In this document: in pieces, positions 16,871 through 26,304 of the stretch | Layout: each line of letters opens with the position of its first letter | Position numbering within the stretch: position 1 is the first letter of the stretch | NCBI GenBank assembly: GCA_028282705.1 | Contig: JANQHI010000008.1 | Coordinates: 1 to 64,000, forward strand | Source: Prolixibacteraceae bacterium | GTDB lineage: Bacteria > Bacteroidota > Bacteroidia > Bacteroidales > Prolixibacteraceae | DNA: 64,000 nt | Direction: 5' to 3' | Notes under the pieces: generated by a model | Seen by the model: only the letters and a program-made list of their open reading frames with translations | The model's database searches: none | Told to the model about the DNA's origin: nothing | Position numbers and translations under genes: made by a program

Positions 16871-17449
16871 TTATTTCCCTTTCCTCCACCATTTAAGTGC
16901 AGTCCCCTCAGGGAATACACCCTTGTTTACAAATTTTATATCTTCAATTGAATAAAAGGCATTAGGGTTATAAGTGCCTATAATTTCTTCAACAACAGGG
17001 ATATCTGTACGTTTGATAATGCTGTAAATAATGCTCACATTTTGGTTAGCCCCCTGTGCATCCTGGTGGGTAATCCCATACCCTGATGCTTTTAATTTGG
17101 CAATCAGGTTTGAAGCTTCCTTACGTGTGATGATCTGTATTTTGACAATCCCAACAGCCAGGCGCTCTTCCAGTTTTAACCCAATATAATTCCCAGTGGC
17201 AAAACCTGCTGCATAGGTAACATAACACACCCAGTTATCAATGTTTTCAAATATTTTGGCCATAGCAATCAACCACAATAAAACTTCAAAGAAACCTAGC
17301 ACAGGAGCCCATAGTTTTTGCCCTTTTGAAACCATCACAATGCGCAAAGTCCCTATGGTAACATCAACTATCCTGGCCAGGAATATCAATAATGGAAGGA
17401 TAACATAGGTGAACAGCATCCCATCATAAAATGTACTTAAAAGTGTCAT
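16871..17449 (-). CDS. UPF0316/DUF2179 membrane protein
   Basis: A 192-residue protein with three N-terminal transmembrane helices (about 12-32, 45-68, 72-92) and a cytoplasmic DUF2179 domain (about 105-190: IQIITRKEASNLIAKLKASGYGIT ... DIKFVNKGVFP). Helix motif ARIVDVTIGTLRIVMVSKG is the UPF0316 signature. The soluble part is a ferredoxin-like fold related to the C-terminus of YitT proteins, one of which occurs at 25226. Function unknown. It converges with rimO, 14 bases apart. Confidence 0.85.
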   Translation of the reverse strand: MTLLSTFYDGMLFTYVILPLLIFLARIVDVTIGTLRIVMVSKGQKLWAPVLGFFEVLLWLIAMAKIFENIDNWVCYVTYAAGFATGNYIGLKLEERLAVGIVKIQIITRKEASNLIAKLKASGYGITHQDAQGANQNVSIIYSIIKRTDIPVVEEIIGTYNPNAFYSIEDIKFVNKGVFPEGTALKWWRKGK

Positions 17450-17545
17450 AGCTTTGGTGTATTTTGTTGGTACAAAATTACGTTAATAAATGCAATTTGA
17501 GGAGGTGGTTATCTTAAATCAGGCCTAGCTTGCAATTAAATAATA

Positions 17546-19120
17546 TTAGAATTCTGAGGTGAAATGGAATTTTACATTTTTAAACTCATCCTGGGCCATT
17601 TGCAGGATAAAAGCAGAATCAGCCATAAACACATCCCTGCCTCTTTTATCGGTGGCCATTTTCTGATGTTTCCTGCTTTTAAATTCTTTTAATTCACTTG
17701 TATCCTCACATTCAATCCAGCAGGCCTTATGCATTTGTATGGACTCAAACCTACACTTAGCCCCATATTCATGTTCTAGCCTGTATTGGATGACTTCAAA
17801 TTGCAGCTGCCCCACAGTCCCAATAATTTTCCTTCCATTAAACTGGCTGGTAAATAGCTGTGCAACACCCTCATCCATAAGCTGGTCAATTCCTTTAGCA
17901 AGCTGTTTTGATTTCATTGGGTCAGCATTTTCAATGTACCTGAAAAGCTCAGGTGAAAAGCTTGGCAGCCCTTTAAAATGGATATTTTCTCCATCAGTTA
18001 CAGTGTCTCCAATAATAAAGTTCCCAGTATCAGGCAACCCAACAATATCACCAGGGAAAGCTTCTTCTACAATTTCTTTTTGCGAAGCCATAAAAGTTGT
18101 GGGGCTTGAAATCCTAACAGTTTTCCCTGAGCGGACATGTTTATATACTTTGTTCCTCTCAAAACGCCCTGAGCACACTTTTACAAAGGCAATCCTGCTC
18201 CTGTGGTTTGGGTCAATGTTAGCATGTATTTTAAAAATAAACCCACTGAATTTGTTCTCATCAGGGGTAATAACCCTCTCTTCAGTTTGGCTGGGCTGGG
18301 GTGTTGGGGCAATCTTTACAAAAGCATCCAGTAGCTCCTGCACCCCAAAATTATATAAGGCACTGCCAAAGAAAACAGGCGCCAATTCACCCTTTAAATA
18401 TTCACCTATTTCAAATTCTTGGTAAACCCCCTCCACAAGTTCCAGTTCCTCTCTCAGCACTTGGGCATCATCTTTAATATGGTTTTCAAGCTCAGGGCTA
18501 GCAATGTCTTCAAAATGGATGCCTTTTTCAATTTCCTGTATACTAGGGTTAAATAGGTTGAGGCTTTTGTTGAAAATGCTGTATACCCCTTTAAAATCAG
18601 GACCACTATTGATTGGCCAACTCAGTGGGCGCACTTTTATTTTTAGCTGTTTTTCAATTTCATCCATCAGGGTGAAAGAGTCCTGGGCAGGCCTATCCAG
18701 TTTATTTACAAACACAATCACGGGAGTTTTCCTCATCCTGCAAACATTCATAAGCTTTTCAGTTTGAGGCTCAACCCCTTTGGCAGCATCAATAACAATG
18801 ATCACACTATCCACAGCAGTCAATGTCCTGAAGGTATCCTCCTGGAAGTCCTGGTGCCCTGGGGTATCCAGGATATTTACTTTATAGCCATTATATTCAA
18901 AGCCCATAACAGATGTAGCCACAGAAATCCCCCTTTGGCGTTCAATTTCCATAAAGTCGGAGGTAGCCCCTTTTTTGATCTTATTGTTTTTTACTGCACC
19001 TGCAACCCTTATGGCACCACCAAAAAGTAGCAGCTTCTCAGTAAGGGTAGTTTTCCCTGCATCAGGGTGGCTAACTATCCCAAATGTGCGCCTTCTTTGT
19101 ATTTCTTGCTTAAACCCCAT
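17546..19120 (-). CDS. prfC: Peptide chain release factor 3
   Basis: Translational GTPase RF3, which recycles RF1 and RF2 from the ribosome after termination. G1 motif is SHPDAGKTTLTEKLL (residues 17-31), the switch region includes RQRGISVATSV, G3 is DTPGHQDF and G4 VNKLDRP, followed by the domain II barrel and the RF3-specific C-terminal domain (VGQLQFEVIQYRLEHEYG about 425). Length 524 is typical. It stands alone; the downstream 100 bases contain no obvious terminator. Confidence 0.96.
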   Translation of the reverse strand: MGFKQEIQRRRTFGIVSHPDAGKTTLTEKLLLFGGAIRVAGAVKNNKIKKGATSDFMEIERQRGISVATSVMGFEYNGYKVNILDTPGHQDFQEDTFRTLTAVDSVIIVIDAAKGVEPQTEKLMNVCRMRKTPVIVFVNKLDRPAQDSFTLMDEIEKQLKIKVRPLSWPINSGPDFKGVYSIFNKSLNLFNPSIQEIEKGIHFEDIASPELENHIKDDAQVLREELELVEGVYQEFEIGEYLKGELAPVFFGSALYNFGVQELLDAFVKIAPTPQPSQTEERVITPDENKFSGFIFKIHANIDPNHRSRIAFVKVCSGRFERNKVYKHVRSGKTVRISSPTTFMASQKEIVEEAFPGDIVGLPDTGNFIIGDTVTDGENIHFKGLPSFSPELFRYIENADPMKSKQLAKGIDQLMDEGVAQLFTSQFNGRKIIGTVGQLQFEVIQYRLEHEYGAKCRFESIQMHKACWIECEDTSELKEFKSRKHQKMATDKRGRDVFMADSAFILQMAQDEFKNVKFHFTSEF

Positions 19121-19338
19121 TTATGTATAATTGAGGCGCAAAAATAGTCATTTCGCAAGAATGGCAAAAGATTTATTGAGATTGGTTGGGAAGTCACCAG
19201 GCATTGGCCATTTGTGATTGATGGTTTGAAACCTATATTTAGTAACAATGGTTTAATGGCCGAATGAGTAAATGCATGAATGCATAAATGGTTGAATTGT
19301 TAACTTTAGTTGATTTATGCATAATTATTACTACAAAG

Positions 19339-19411
19339 ACTTATTCAGTTCACTAAGTTTACTCAATTTATTCAGTTGATTAAATCCAGTATCCAGCAAC
19401 CAGTACCTACT
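19339..19411 (-). repeat. Dispersed intergenic repeat, copy B (inverted)
   Basis: The core 19339-19377 is the reverse complement of 8818-8856 with two changes in 39. It lies in the 286-base spacer between the secreted amidotransferase-like gene and prfC. The spacer left of it (19240-19300) is made of degenerate 'aatgcataaatg' words, also found after copy A. Confidence 0.7.
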
Positions 19412-20510
19412 TCAGCTTTTTGATCACTTTAGAAATATGCTTCCAGTATTCCTGATGAAACCTTACACTTTGCCTTCCAATCATTTGGTGGTAGGTCATG
19501 GGCTTATCTTCAGGGTGGAATTTGCGTTCATACATATTTTCATAGAGGGCAGGGACTTCAGGGTGGAATTGTACAGCAAACACATTCCTGTATTTCTCAT
19601 GGGCTATGCCTTCAATTATTTTATTGTCAGGTGACCAGGCAGTAACAGCAAACCCTTTGCCCAATTCATCAATTGCCTGATGATGGCTGCTATATACCCT
19701 TGGCTGCCAGCCTTTAGCCATTTTAATGGTTTTCCCAAAAAATGGGTGGGCTGAGAACCTGATGGTGTGCAGGTTGATGCCCATTATCTGGGTATCATTT
19801 ACAGTGTTTTGCCAATAATTCCTATGCAGGTTCTTCCTTCCAATGGCAAGGATATCACTGTTTTTAGTGGCATTATATACTTCAGTAGGTATATCCTGGA
19901 TCAAAGTACCCCCTGTTGCTACATTTATGGTTTGCAAGCCCAAGCAAAAGCCTGTTACAAAATACCTGGGCTTTTTTTCTATAAAAGGCAAAAAGCCCTC
20001 ATTTTGCGACCCTCCCAGCAAATGGAAAAGGAAAGTTGCTTCAAAATAATGCCTAACGGGGTCAGTAACTACTGAGAGGGTATTTTCTTCATTATAAACA
20101 GAAGGAGGTATATCTGGCCCACCAAAAAAGAAAACACCAATAGAGTAGCCAAATACTTTTTTTAGTTCATCAGAACATTCATTAGTGCTAAACAAGTTTT
20201 TATCAGTTAGTTTACCAGAAACTTCATGAAGGTAAAAGTTGTTAAGCCCTTTATTTTCAATATATTCTTTTGTTTTGCTGAAGTCATATTTCTGCCCATC
20301 ATGGTATAGACCCACAAATTTTATTTTGTTGGTATTTATGTCAAGAAGCTCTTTTGATACAAGGTATTGCACAACCTTAATGTTTCTCACAGTTGGGTTG
20401 GCCAATATCAGGTACTTCTTTTTAGGGTTGAAACTTTCATTAAAGAAATTTTGGCTTGAAACCCCTAATGATAATATAATGAGGAGGATAAAAAGGGAAA
20501 ATTGTTTCAT
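19407..20510 (-). CDS. Secreted class I glutamine amidotransferase-like hydrolase
   Basis: A 367-residue protein with a signal peptide (MKQFSLFILLIILSLGVSS) followed by a class I glutamine amidotransferase-like/C26 fold. The nucleophile elbow is GFCLGLQT (Cys189) and the His-Glu pair is VQFHPEVP (His316, Glu318); SSHHQAID (274-281) matches the loop of gamma-glutamyl hydrolases such as PuuD. With a signal peptide it probably acts outside the cytoplasm on a gamma-glutamyl compound. I start it at 20510 because this gives a clean signal peptide; an in-frame ATG at 20555 would bury it. It stands alone. Confidence 0.8.
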   Translation of the reverse strand: MKQFSLFILLIILSLGVSSQNFFNESFNPKKKYLILANPTVRNIKVVQYLVSKELLDINTNKIKFVGLYHDGQKYDFSKTKEYIENKGLNNFYLHEVSGKLTDKNLFSTNECSDELKKVFGYSIGVFFFGGPDIPPSVYNEENTLSVVTDPVRHYFEATFLFHLLGGSQNEGFLPFIEKKPRYFVTGFCLGLQTINVATGGTLIQDIPTEVYNATKNSDILAIGRKNLHRNYWQNTVNDTQIMGINLHTIRFSAHPFFGKTIKMAKGWQPRVYSSHHQAIDELGKGFAVTAWSPDNKIIEGIAHEKYRNVFAVQFHPEVPALYENMYERKFHPEDKPMTYHQMIGRQSVRFHQEYWKHISKVIKKLK

Positions 20511-20645
20511 GATTTTTATTTTAATTGTCAAATATAATGTAATCTGGCTTTTCATAAAAAATATATTTACAGCAATTTTTGTTCCTGAATGGGATAGTTT
20601 TTTAATTTTGGGTTAAAATGAGGAAAAACAATTAATCTTTCATAC

Positions 20646-22472
20646 ATGTCATTCAAACTTTTTACCCTACAGGCTTTAGGTAAAATAAAGGCTACAGAAA
20701 AAATTGAAGCAGAAAGGGCTGCCCTTTATGCTGATTACCAAGAATTTTTAGCTGTTGGTGCTTCAGAAGACCTAAAAAAGTACCTTGAATTAGAGTCATG
20801 GGTTAATTCTGATGAATTTAAAAAACGCAAGGCAGAGATTGAATCATTGCAGTTTAAAGGAAGCCATGAGCAAAAAGATTTATTGGAATACCAGAAACTG
20901 GCTAAGTCTAAAAAAATAAAGTTGTTCCTTCAAACTAACAGTTCAAATGAATTAAAAAAGTTTGGATCAATCAAAGGGAGTGAGAAGCTGGACGAGTATT
21001 ACCAGTTGAAGGATTATATGGATAATGGTGAATTCAGGAAGGAAAAGAGGGAAATTGAAAGCCAGGTTTATAAAGGTTCTGCTGAACAGAACCACGAAAA
21101 GGAATTGACAGCCCTGAAAAAGAACAAGGGCATAAAAGCTTATTTTAAATTGCATGAATCAGCTGACTTAAAAGAGTACCAAGATTTTTCAGATTCAGAA
21201 AAACTTAAAAGGTTCTTTGACCTTAAAAATACTGCTGAAAGAGATAAAGAGGGTAAGAAAAAATACAGGGAACTAAGGAGGGATGCCCAAATAAAAAAAT
21301 ATTTCAGGTTTGAGAGATCAACCCAATTGAGGTTATACTGGGAAACAAAAGGCAGCCACCAATTGGAAAGGTATTTTGAGTTGGAAAAAGTGATAGGCTC
21401 AAAAGAATTTAAGGAAAAGAAAGCTTATTTGCTTGATAAAAAGAAGTTTGAAAAAAGTGAAGCTTTCAGCAAATTGCAACATTTTAACAACCTGAAAAAA
21501 GATGGTGATATTGTATTTTTTCTGAAGTTTGAAAAATCAAAAAATTACATCAATTACCTTGACCTCAAGGATTCTTTTGAATTAAAAAGGTACTATGAGT
21601 TAAAAGAGAAGACAGAATCTAAAGAGTTTTTGGAGAGGAAAGCTTACCTGGAAGACAAAAAAAAATGGGAAAAATCTGATGAATATAAAAGACAGCAATC
21701 ATTTTTAGGGATGAAAGCCCTGCCTGAATTTGTGAAGTATTTTAAATACAAAGGGACAGATAGTTTTGATTTCTTTAAAGAGTGGGAAATTTCTTTTGAA
21801 GATACATTTGAGGGGAGATCACTGGATAGCAAAAAATGGATTACTGCAGGATACTGGGCAAACAAGTTGGTAGGTGATAATTTTTCTCAACCTGGAGATT
21901 TGCAGTGTTTTAATTCAGGAAAAAATATTTCTTTGAATAACAGGCTATCACTTCAAGTAAAAAAGGAAAAAGCCACAGGCAAAGTTTGGAATGCTGCTGC
22001 TGGTTTCGAGCCAACTGAATTTGAATATACTTCAGATACCATAAATACAGGTGAAAGTTTCTGGATGGAAGAGGGGATAGTTGAAGCTAAAATAAAATTT
22101 AGCCCAACCAAAGAAGTGGTAAACTTCTTCTACCTTTTAGGGGGAAAAGCTTCCCCACAGCTTAACCTTCTTGAAATGGGGGCTAAGAATAGGATGGGGG
22201 CATTATCATTGGAAGATGGTAAAGCTGTTTTTGAGGGAACCTCAATTGGAAACCTGAAGGCAGGGAAGTATTATTTGTTTGCCATGGAATTGGCTAAAGG
22301 AAAAATTACCTGGAAAATTAATGATGTGGTGATCTATGAAATGCAGGCTTCTGAGTATGGATTCCCAATGCACCTAAACATAGCAACCATTGTTGTGAAT
22401 AATATTCCTGCTTCTAAACTACCTGCCAATTTTGAGGTTGAGTGGGTGAGGTGTTATAAAAAAAGCAGCTAA
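20646..22472 (+). CDS. Helical-repeat protein with a C-terminal GH16-like fold
   Basis: A 608-residue protein with no signal peptide, so probably cytoplasmic. Residues about 40-371 hold five tandem units of some 53-73 residues, rich in Lys, Glu, Phe and Tyr; units start near 40, 99, 172, 225 and 298. A typical unit reads 'S-x-x-L-x-x-Y', 'ELKRYYELK', 'SKEFLERKAYLEDKKKWEKSDEY' and ends in 'FKFEK'. Residues 380-604 form a concanavalin-like domain of GH16 type: FEDTFEGRSLDSKKW (384-398), INTGESFWMEEGIVEAKIKF, and QLNLLEMG (505-512) at the place of the catalytic E-x-D-x-x-E. There the first Glu is Gln and the Asp is Asn; only Glu510 remains. It is therefore likely a binding or structural module. 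It overlaps no known family I can name as a whole. The PAS gene follows after two bases. Confidence 0.75.
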   Translation: MSFKLFTLQALGKIKATEKIEAERAALYADYQEFLAVGASEDLKKYLELESWVNSDEFKKRKAEIESLQFKGSHEQKDLLEYQKLAKSKKIKLFLQTNSSNELKKFGSIKGSEKLDEYYQLKDYMDNGEFRKEKREIESQVYKGSAEQNHEKELTALKKNKGIKAYFKLHESADLKEYQDFSDSEKLKRFFDLKNTAERDKEGKKKYRELRRDAQIKKYFRFERSTQLRLYWETKGSHQLERYFELEKVIGSKEFKEKKAYLLDKKKFEKSEAFSKLQHFNNLKKDGDIVFFLKFEKSKNYINYLDLKDSFELKRYYELKEKTESKEFLERKAYLEDKKKWEKSDEYKRQQSFLGMKALPEFVKYFKYKGTDSFDFFKEWEISFEDTFEGRSLDSKKWITAGYWANKLVGDNFSQPGDLQCFNSGKNISLNNRLSLQVKKEKATGKVWNAAAGFEPTEFEYTSDTINTGESFWMEEGIVEAKIKFSPTKEVVNFFYLLGGKASPQLNLLEMGAKNRMGALSLEDGKAVFEGTSIGNLKAGKYYLFAMELAKGKITWKINDVVIYEMQASEYGFPMHLNIATIVVNNIPASKLPANFEVEWVRCYKKSS

Positions 22473-22474
22473 TT

Positions 22475-22813
22475 ATGGATTCTTTTGATTGGGCTAAAGA
22501 ATTTAATGCTTCTGTTACAATTTGTAACAGGGAAGGCATTGTGGTGTATATGAATGGCAGGTCAATTGCCCAATTTAAAAATTATGGAGGGGAAAGCCTG
22601 GTTGGCAACAGCCTGGTTGATTGCCATCCTGAGCCTTCAAGGACTAAGTTGTTGCAGATGCTGGAAAACCCTATTGAAAATATCTATACCACTGAAAAAG
22701 CTGGGAAGAAAAATATCATCATCCAAAAGCCATGGATGCAAGATGGCCAGTTTTCAGGGGTGGTTGAGATTTCTTTTGAATTGCCTGCTGATATGCTTAA
22801 CCATAAACGCTAA
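22475..22813 (+). CDS. Single-domain PAS protein
   Basis: A 112-residue protein made of a single PAS domain: WAKEFNASVTICNREGIVVYMN (6-27), a helix with YGGESLVGNSLVDCHPEPSR (about 38-57), and the C-terminal strands KNIIIQKPWMQDGQFSGVVEIS. The 'TICNREGIVVYMN ... DCHPEPSR ... QKPW' pattern belongs to a PAS subgroup seen in Bacteroidota and Firmicutes, sometimes fused to regulators, here with no output domain. Its start is two bases past the stop of the helical-repeat gene, so the two are co-transcribed. The ligand is unknown. Its stop codon overlaps the stop of the convergent patatin gene. Confidence 0.85.
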   Translation: MDSFDWAKEFNASVTICNREGIVVYMNGRSIAQFKNYGGESLVGNSLVDCHPEPSRTKLLQMLENPIENIYTTEKAGKKNIIIQKPWMQDGQFSGVVEISFELPADMLNHKR

Positions 22814-25101
22814 AAGCCCCTCTTGTTGAAAAGGACATATCCAATATTTAAAGAAACATAGAACTTTGTTTCAGACTTGTCATAGTAATTGACCATTAAG
22901 CTAACAGGTACTGAGCCTGTTTGGTAAACCAGAGCAGCCATAACCTGCAAATTAAGGTCAGTAAAAGTTTCTCCATTATAAACTGCATTTTGGTTTCCAT
23001 CCCTTAAAATAGTCCTTACAGGTACAAAACCATAGCCATCAACCCTAAATTGTAATTGGTTTTTTAAATGGACAATTGCTTTTAGCCCTCCAGCAACATA
23101 TTTATTGGCGCGAAATTCTTCAATAAACAATGATTTGCTATGTGGGGTTGGGGTAAAAACTGGGGCAGAAAGCACAGTGGCAGTATAGTTGCTAAAAGGC
23201 TTCTTATCACTATATACACCCTCAACCAATATACCTAAAGTAAATGCCTTCCCAATATTATAATACTTGTTGTAATACCCTTTAAGTACATAGTAACTAT
23301 GGTTAGCTGAGTTGTTGCCTACCAGGTTTGATGTACTACCTGGTACATTTTCCTCTTTCCCTGAAATATACTTCAACGTCAGGGATTTATGTGTCCCTTC
23401 TGTTGCAAATTGTTTGTTGTTAAGGGAGTTGCTCTCAAAGCTTAAATACATAGCAAGTGCATTAAAATCAGTGTAGTCAGGCACATCATTCTTATTGAAT
23501 ACCTTTAATTGGTAATACTCATCCCTCGAGTTGGAATAACTTAAACCAGTGCTTAATTTTTTATGTACAGCAAGTGGGAAACCTGCCTCAAACCTGAAAT
23601 TAAATTCATTCCTGATAATAAAAGGAGGCCTTACATCTTCAAAAAATAGTTCACTACTGCTTGAATAGTAATCCCACCTGTTCAAGGTTGAATACCCTGC
23701 TACATAAAAAGGCAATTGGAATGGGAAATCAATCCTTCCTCCAAATTTGAAAGAGCTATAAAACCTTCCAAAGTAAATATTTGAACTAAGGGAATAAGCC
23801 CTGTCCCTGAATACCCTGTAATCAACCCCAAAGAAGCCCATGTTAATAGGTTTGGTTGATACATTGCCTCCAACATTCACTTTCAGTTTGCTCTGTGGTT
23901 CTACTTTCAGGTGGACATCAAAATAGCCTGTTTCAGTATTGTAATAAGCAATGGGCCTCATTGATTTGATCTGCTCGTCAGCTACTAGTTTGAAATATTC
24001 TTTCTTAAATTCATCCAGGGTGAATGTATTGACTTTGTGTTTAATTGATTGTATGATATACCTCCTTTGGGTCGGGTCTGTAACACCTTCAACCTGTATG
24101 TTCTGGAATATTAACTTTGGCTTCCTGTTGTTAAAAGCCCTTCTTTCCCTGTTTACTTCTTCCGGGGTTACCCTTCTGCTGATTATTGATTTTATGCTGT
24201 CAATGCGCCCTTCTGCAGTTTCTTCTCCAGCATTTTTTGTGAAATCAATTTTATCAAAGTCAAGCAACCCTACATTTTCAAATTTTGTTTCAAGGAGGAT
24301 GCCCTCTCCTGCATCAATTGTATAATCTGTGGGGCGCATTACCATATTGGTAATTTGCTCCATAACATCATCTGTTTCAGGAGACCTGCTTCCATCAACA
24401 ACCTTATGCCCAATAATAATATCAGGCTTAAATTCATCCTTCATAACATCTTTAGGGAAATTGTTGAAAATCCCTCCATCAAACATTAATTTGCCATCAA
24501 TCTCAATGGCTTTAAAATATAGGGGTACTGTCATTGAAGCCCTTATTGCAGCTCCCAGGTCACCACTTTTCAATATAACAGGTTCATTGTTGTAAACATC
24601 AGCAGCCACGCAACGGAAAGGTACCATCAATTGGTCAAAATTGTAACCACATATTGCATTGGTAGCAGCCAGTAATTCCATAAATGCAAAGTCCATTTGT
24701 TCCTGAGGGATCAAGTTGGTAGGCAAAAGTAGCTTTAGCTTATCATCCTTTTTTTTCATGTTAAGCTCAATCCATCCAGGGTCAAGCTCTTGTTTTTTAA
24801 AAAAATACCTATATTCTTCCTGTATCTTCCCTGTTGACCAAAAATAAAAAGCATCAGACTTAAACAAAGCTTCCATTTCGTCAGGTGAGTACCCAGAGGC
24901 ATATAAAGCTCCTACAATTGCCCCAATAGAGGTTCCTGTTACATAATCAATGGGGATATTGTTTTCTTCAAGAACCCTAATCACACCAATATGGGCAAGC
25001 CCTTTAGCACCTCCACCACTCAATACAAGGCCAACTTTTTGAGCATAGGAAAAAGTTGAACAAATCATAAATAAGATAACAAAACAGTAGTGTTTTTTCA
25101 T
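22810..25101 (-). CDS. Patatin-like phospholipase with outer-membrane barrel
   Basis: A 763-residue exported protein. A signal peptide (1-20, MKKHYCFVILFMICSTFSYA) precedes a patatin domain with oxyanion motif GGGAKGLAHIG (29-39), nucleophile Ser58 in GTSIG and catalytic Asp208 in DGGIFNNFP. Then comes a POTRA-like segment (about 320-400) and a C-terminal BamA/surface-antigen type beta-barrel (to a final KFYVSLNIGYVLF strand). The layout is that of PlpD-type secreted lipases, probably anchored in or released through the outer membrane. I start at 25101, since a longer reading from 25131 would place ten polar residues before the signal peptide. Confidence 0.9.
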   Translation of the reverse strand: MKKHYCFVILFMICSTFSYAQKVGLVLSGGGAKGLAHIGVIRVLEENNIPIDYVTGTSIGAIVGALYASGYSPDEMEALFKSDAFYFWSTGKIQEEYRYFFKKQELDPGWIELNMKKKDDKLKLLLPTNLIPQEQMDFAFMELLAATNAICGYNFDQLMVPFRCVAADVYNNEPVILKSGDLGAAIRASMTVPLYFKAIEIDGKLMFDGGIFNNFPKDVMKDEFKPDIIIGHKVVDGSRSPETDDVMEQITNMVMRPTDYTIDAGEGILLETKFENVGLLDFDKIDFTKNAGEETAEGRIDSIKSIISRRVTPEEVNRERRAFNNRKPKLIFQNIQVEGVTDPTQRRYIIQSIKHKVNTFTLDEFKKEYFKLVADEQIKSMRPIAYYNTETGYFDVHLKVEPQSKLKVNVGGNVSTKPINMGFFGVDYRVFRDRAYSLSSNIYFGRFYSSFKFGGRIDFPFQLPFYVAGYSTLNRWDYYSSSSELFFEDVRPPFIIRNEFNFRFEAGFPLAVHKKLSTGLSYSNSRDEYYQLKVFNKNDVPDYTDFNALAMYLSFESNSLNNKQFATEGTHKSLTLKYISGKEENVPGSTSNLVGNNSANHSYYVLKGYYNKYYNIGKAFTLGILVEGVYSDKKPFSNYTATVLSAPVFTPTPHSKSLFIEEFRANKYVAGGLKAIVHLKNQLQFRVDGYGFVPVRTILRDGNQNAVYNGETFTDLNLQVMAALVYQTGSVPVSLMVNYYDKSETKFYVSLNIGYVLFNKRGF

Positions 25102-25225
25102 GGCTGGTAAAACTGTTTTTGATTGTATCAAATTTACAAAATTGGGTTGATAAGAAAACCATGCAGGATGCCTTTAATTACTTTTATTTTACAGAATTAA
25201 AAGTAAAAATGCATTCTTGCCAATT

Positions 25226-26152
25226 TTAGGTTGATTCAACTTTGCTTTTCAAATTCTGGAAACCTTCACCAAGTATTTCTTTCACATCAGAAACGGTGAT
25301 GAATGCATCAGGGTCTATTTTACTGATAAATTCTTCAAGGATTGCCACTTCACGCCTGCTCACTACTGTGTAGATCATATGCTTGTTTTCTCCAGTAAAG
25401 AGGCCTTGCCCTTCAATGTATGTCCCACCACGTTCAAGGTCAGTCAACAATTTATCCTTAATTTCCTGGTGTTTATTGGAAATGATCATCAGGGCTTTAT
25501 TGTAGTCAGATCCCTCAAGGGTAAGGTCTATTGCCCTTCCTGTTATATAAATTACAATTAATGAATAGAGGGGGATATGCCAATCCTGAAATGCTACCAA
25601 AGCCATCAGCACAATTACTGAGTCAACATAGATCATCAGTTTTCCTAACTGTAGTTTGGTATATTTGGCCAATATCATGGCAATAATATCTGAGCCTCCG
25701 GAGGTAGCCCTTGATTTAAAGATCAGCCCAAGCCCAAAGCCAACCAAAACACCACCAAATACACAAGATAACAGTACATCATTAACCAAAGGGGCATCAC
25801 CAGATTCCCTCATAAAAGTAATCCCATCAATAAAAAATGAGGAAAGGACAAAACCAACAACAGTTTTTACACCAAACCTGGGGCCCAGAATTTTTATCCC
25901 AGCTATGGTAAGTGGGATATTCAACACAAGGCCAAACAGCCCAATGGGTATACCATCTGGCCAAAAAGAAAATACCCCTTTGGTCATATGGTGGACAATA
26001 ATAGCAATACCATAGACCCCTCCAGGAACGATTTTATGTGGGGAAATGAAGTATACAAAACCAGCTGCAAGGATAAATGAACCAACCAGTATTAGTAAAT
26101 AATCAGTAAACCATTTTCTACTGAATAGCTTGTTGTTTGTTAGAAATGCCAT
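25226..26152 (-). CDS. YitT-family membrane protein
   Basis: A 308-residue protein with about six transmembrane helices in the first 210 residues (YitT_membrane, DUF161; the motif PHKIVPGGVYGIAII near residue 40 and RATSGGSDIIAMI near 155) and a cytoplasmic DUF2179 domain (about 220-300, with GGTYIEGQGLFTGENKHMIYTVVSRRE). Members are widespread and of unknown function. It stands alone between the patatin gene and rplS. Confidence 0.9.
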   Translation of the reverse strand: MAFLTNNKLFSRKWFTDYLLILVGSFILAAGFVYFISPHKIVPGGVYGIAIIVHHMTKGVFSFWPDGIPIGLFGLVLNIPLTIAGIKILGPRFGVKTVVGFVLSSFFIDGITFMRESGDAPLVNDVLLSCVFGGVLVGFGLGLIFKSRATSGGSDIIAMILAKYTKLQLGKLMIYVDSVIVLMALVAFQDWHIPLYSLIVIYITGRAIDLTLEGSDYNKALMIISNKHQEIKDKLLTDLERGGTYIEGQGLFTGENKHMIYTVVSRREVAILEEFISKIDPDAFITVSDVKEILGEGFQNLKSKVEST

Positions 26153-26255
26153 GGCTCCAATTTTTTTTGCAAAGCAACAAAATTTAGTTGAATTAAATAT
26201 TTGATGATTATCATGATTTTTAATAAATGGGTATAAGGGGCAAATAGTGGGGCAA

Positions 26256-26284
26256 TAAAAAAGGCTCCCTAACTGGAAGCCTTT
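26256..26284 (-). terminator. Intrinsic terminator of rplS
   Basis: On the minus strand: AAAGGCTTCC, five-base loop, GGGAGCCTTT with one G-U pair, running directly into a T-tract. It lies about 20 bases past the rplS stop. Confidence 0.85.
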
Positions 26285-26304
26285 CTTGCAAAAGCATATA
26301 TCTT

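Noticed and set aside
17739-18425. 228-codon open frame opposite prfC
   Set aside because: Complement of the well-supported RF3 gene; no domain and no independent upstream signals.
20760-21770. CRISPR-like or DNA-level tandem repeats in the helical-repeat gene
   Set aside because: The repetition is at protein level with diverged codons and irregular unit length; no fixed direct repeats with spacers.
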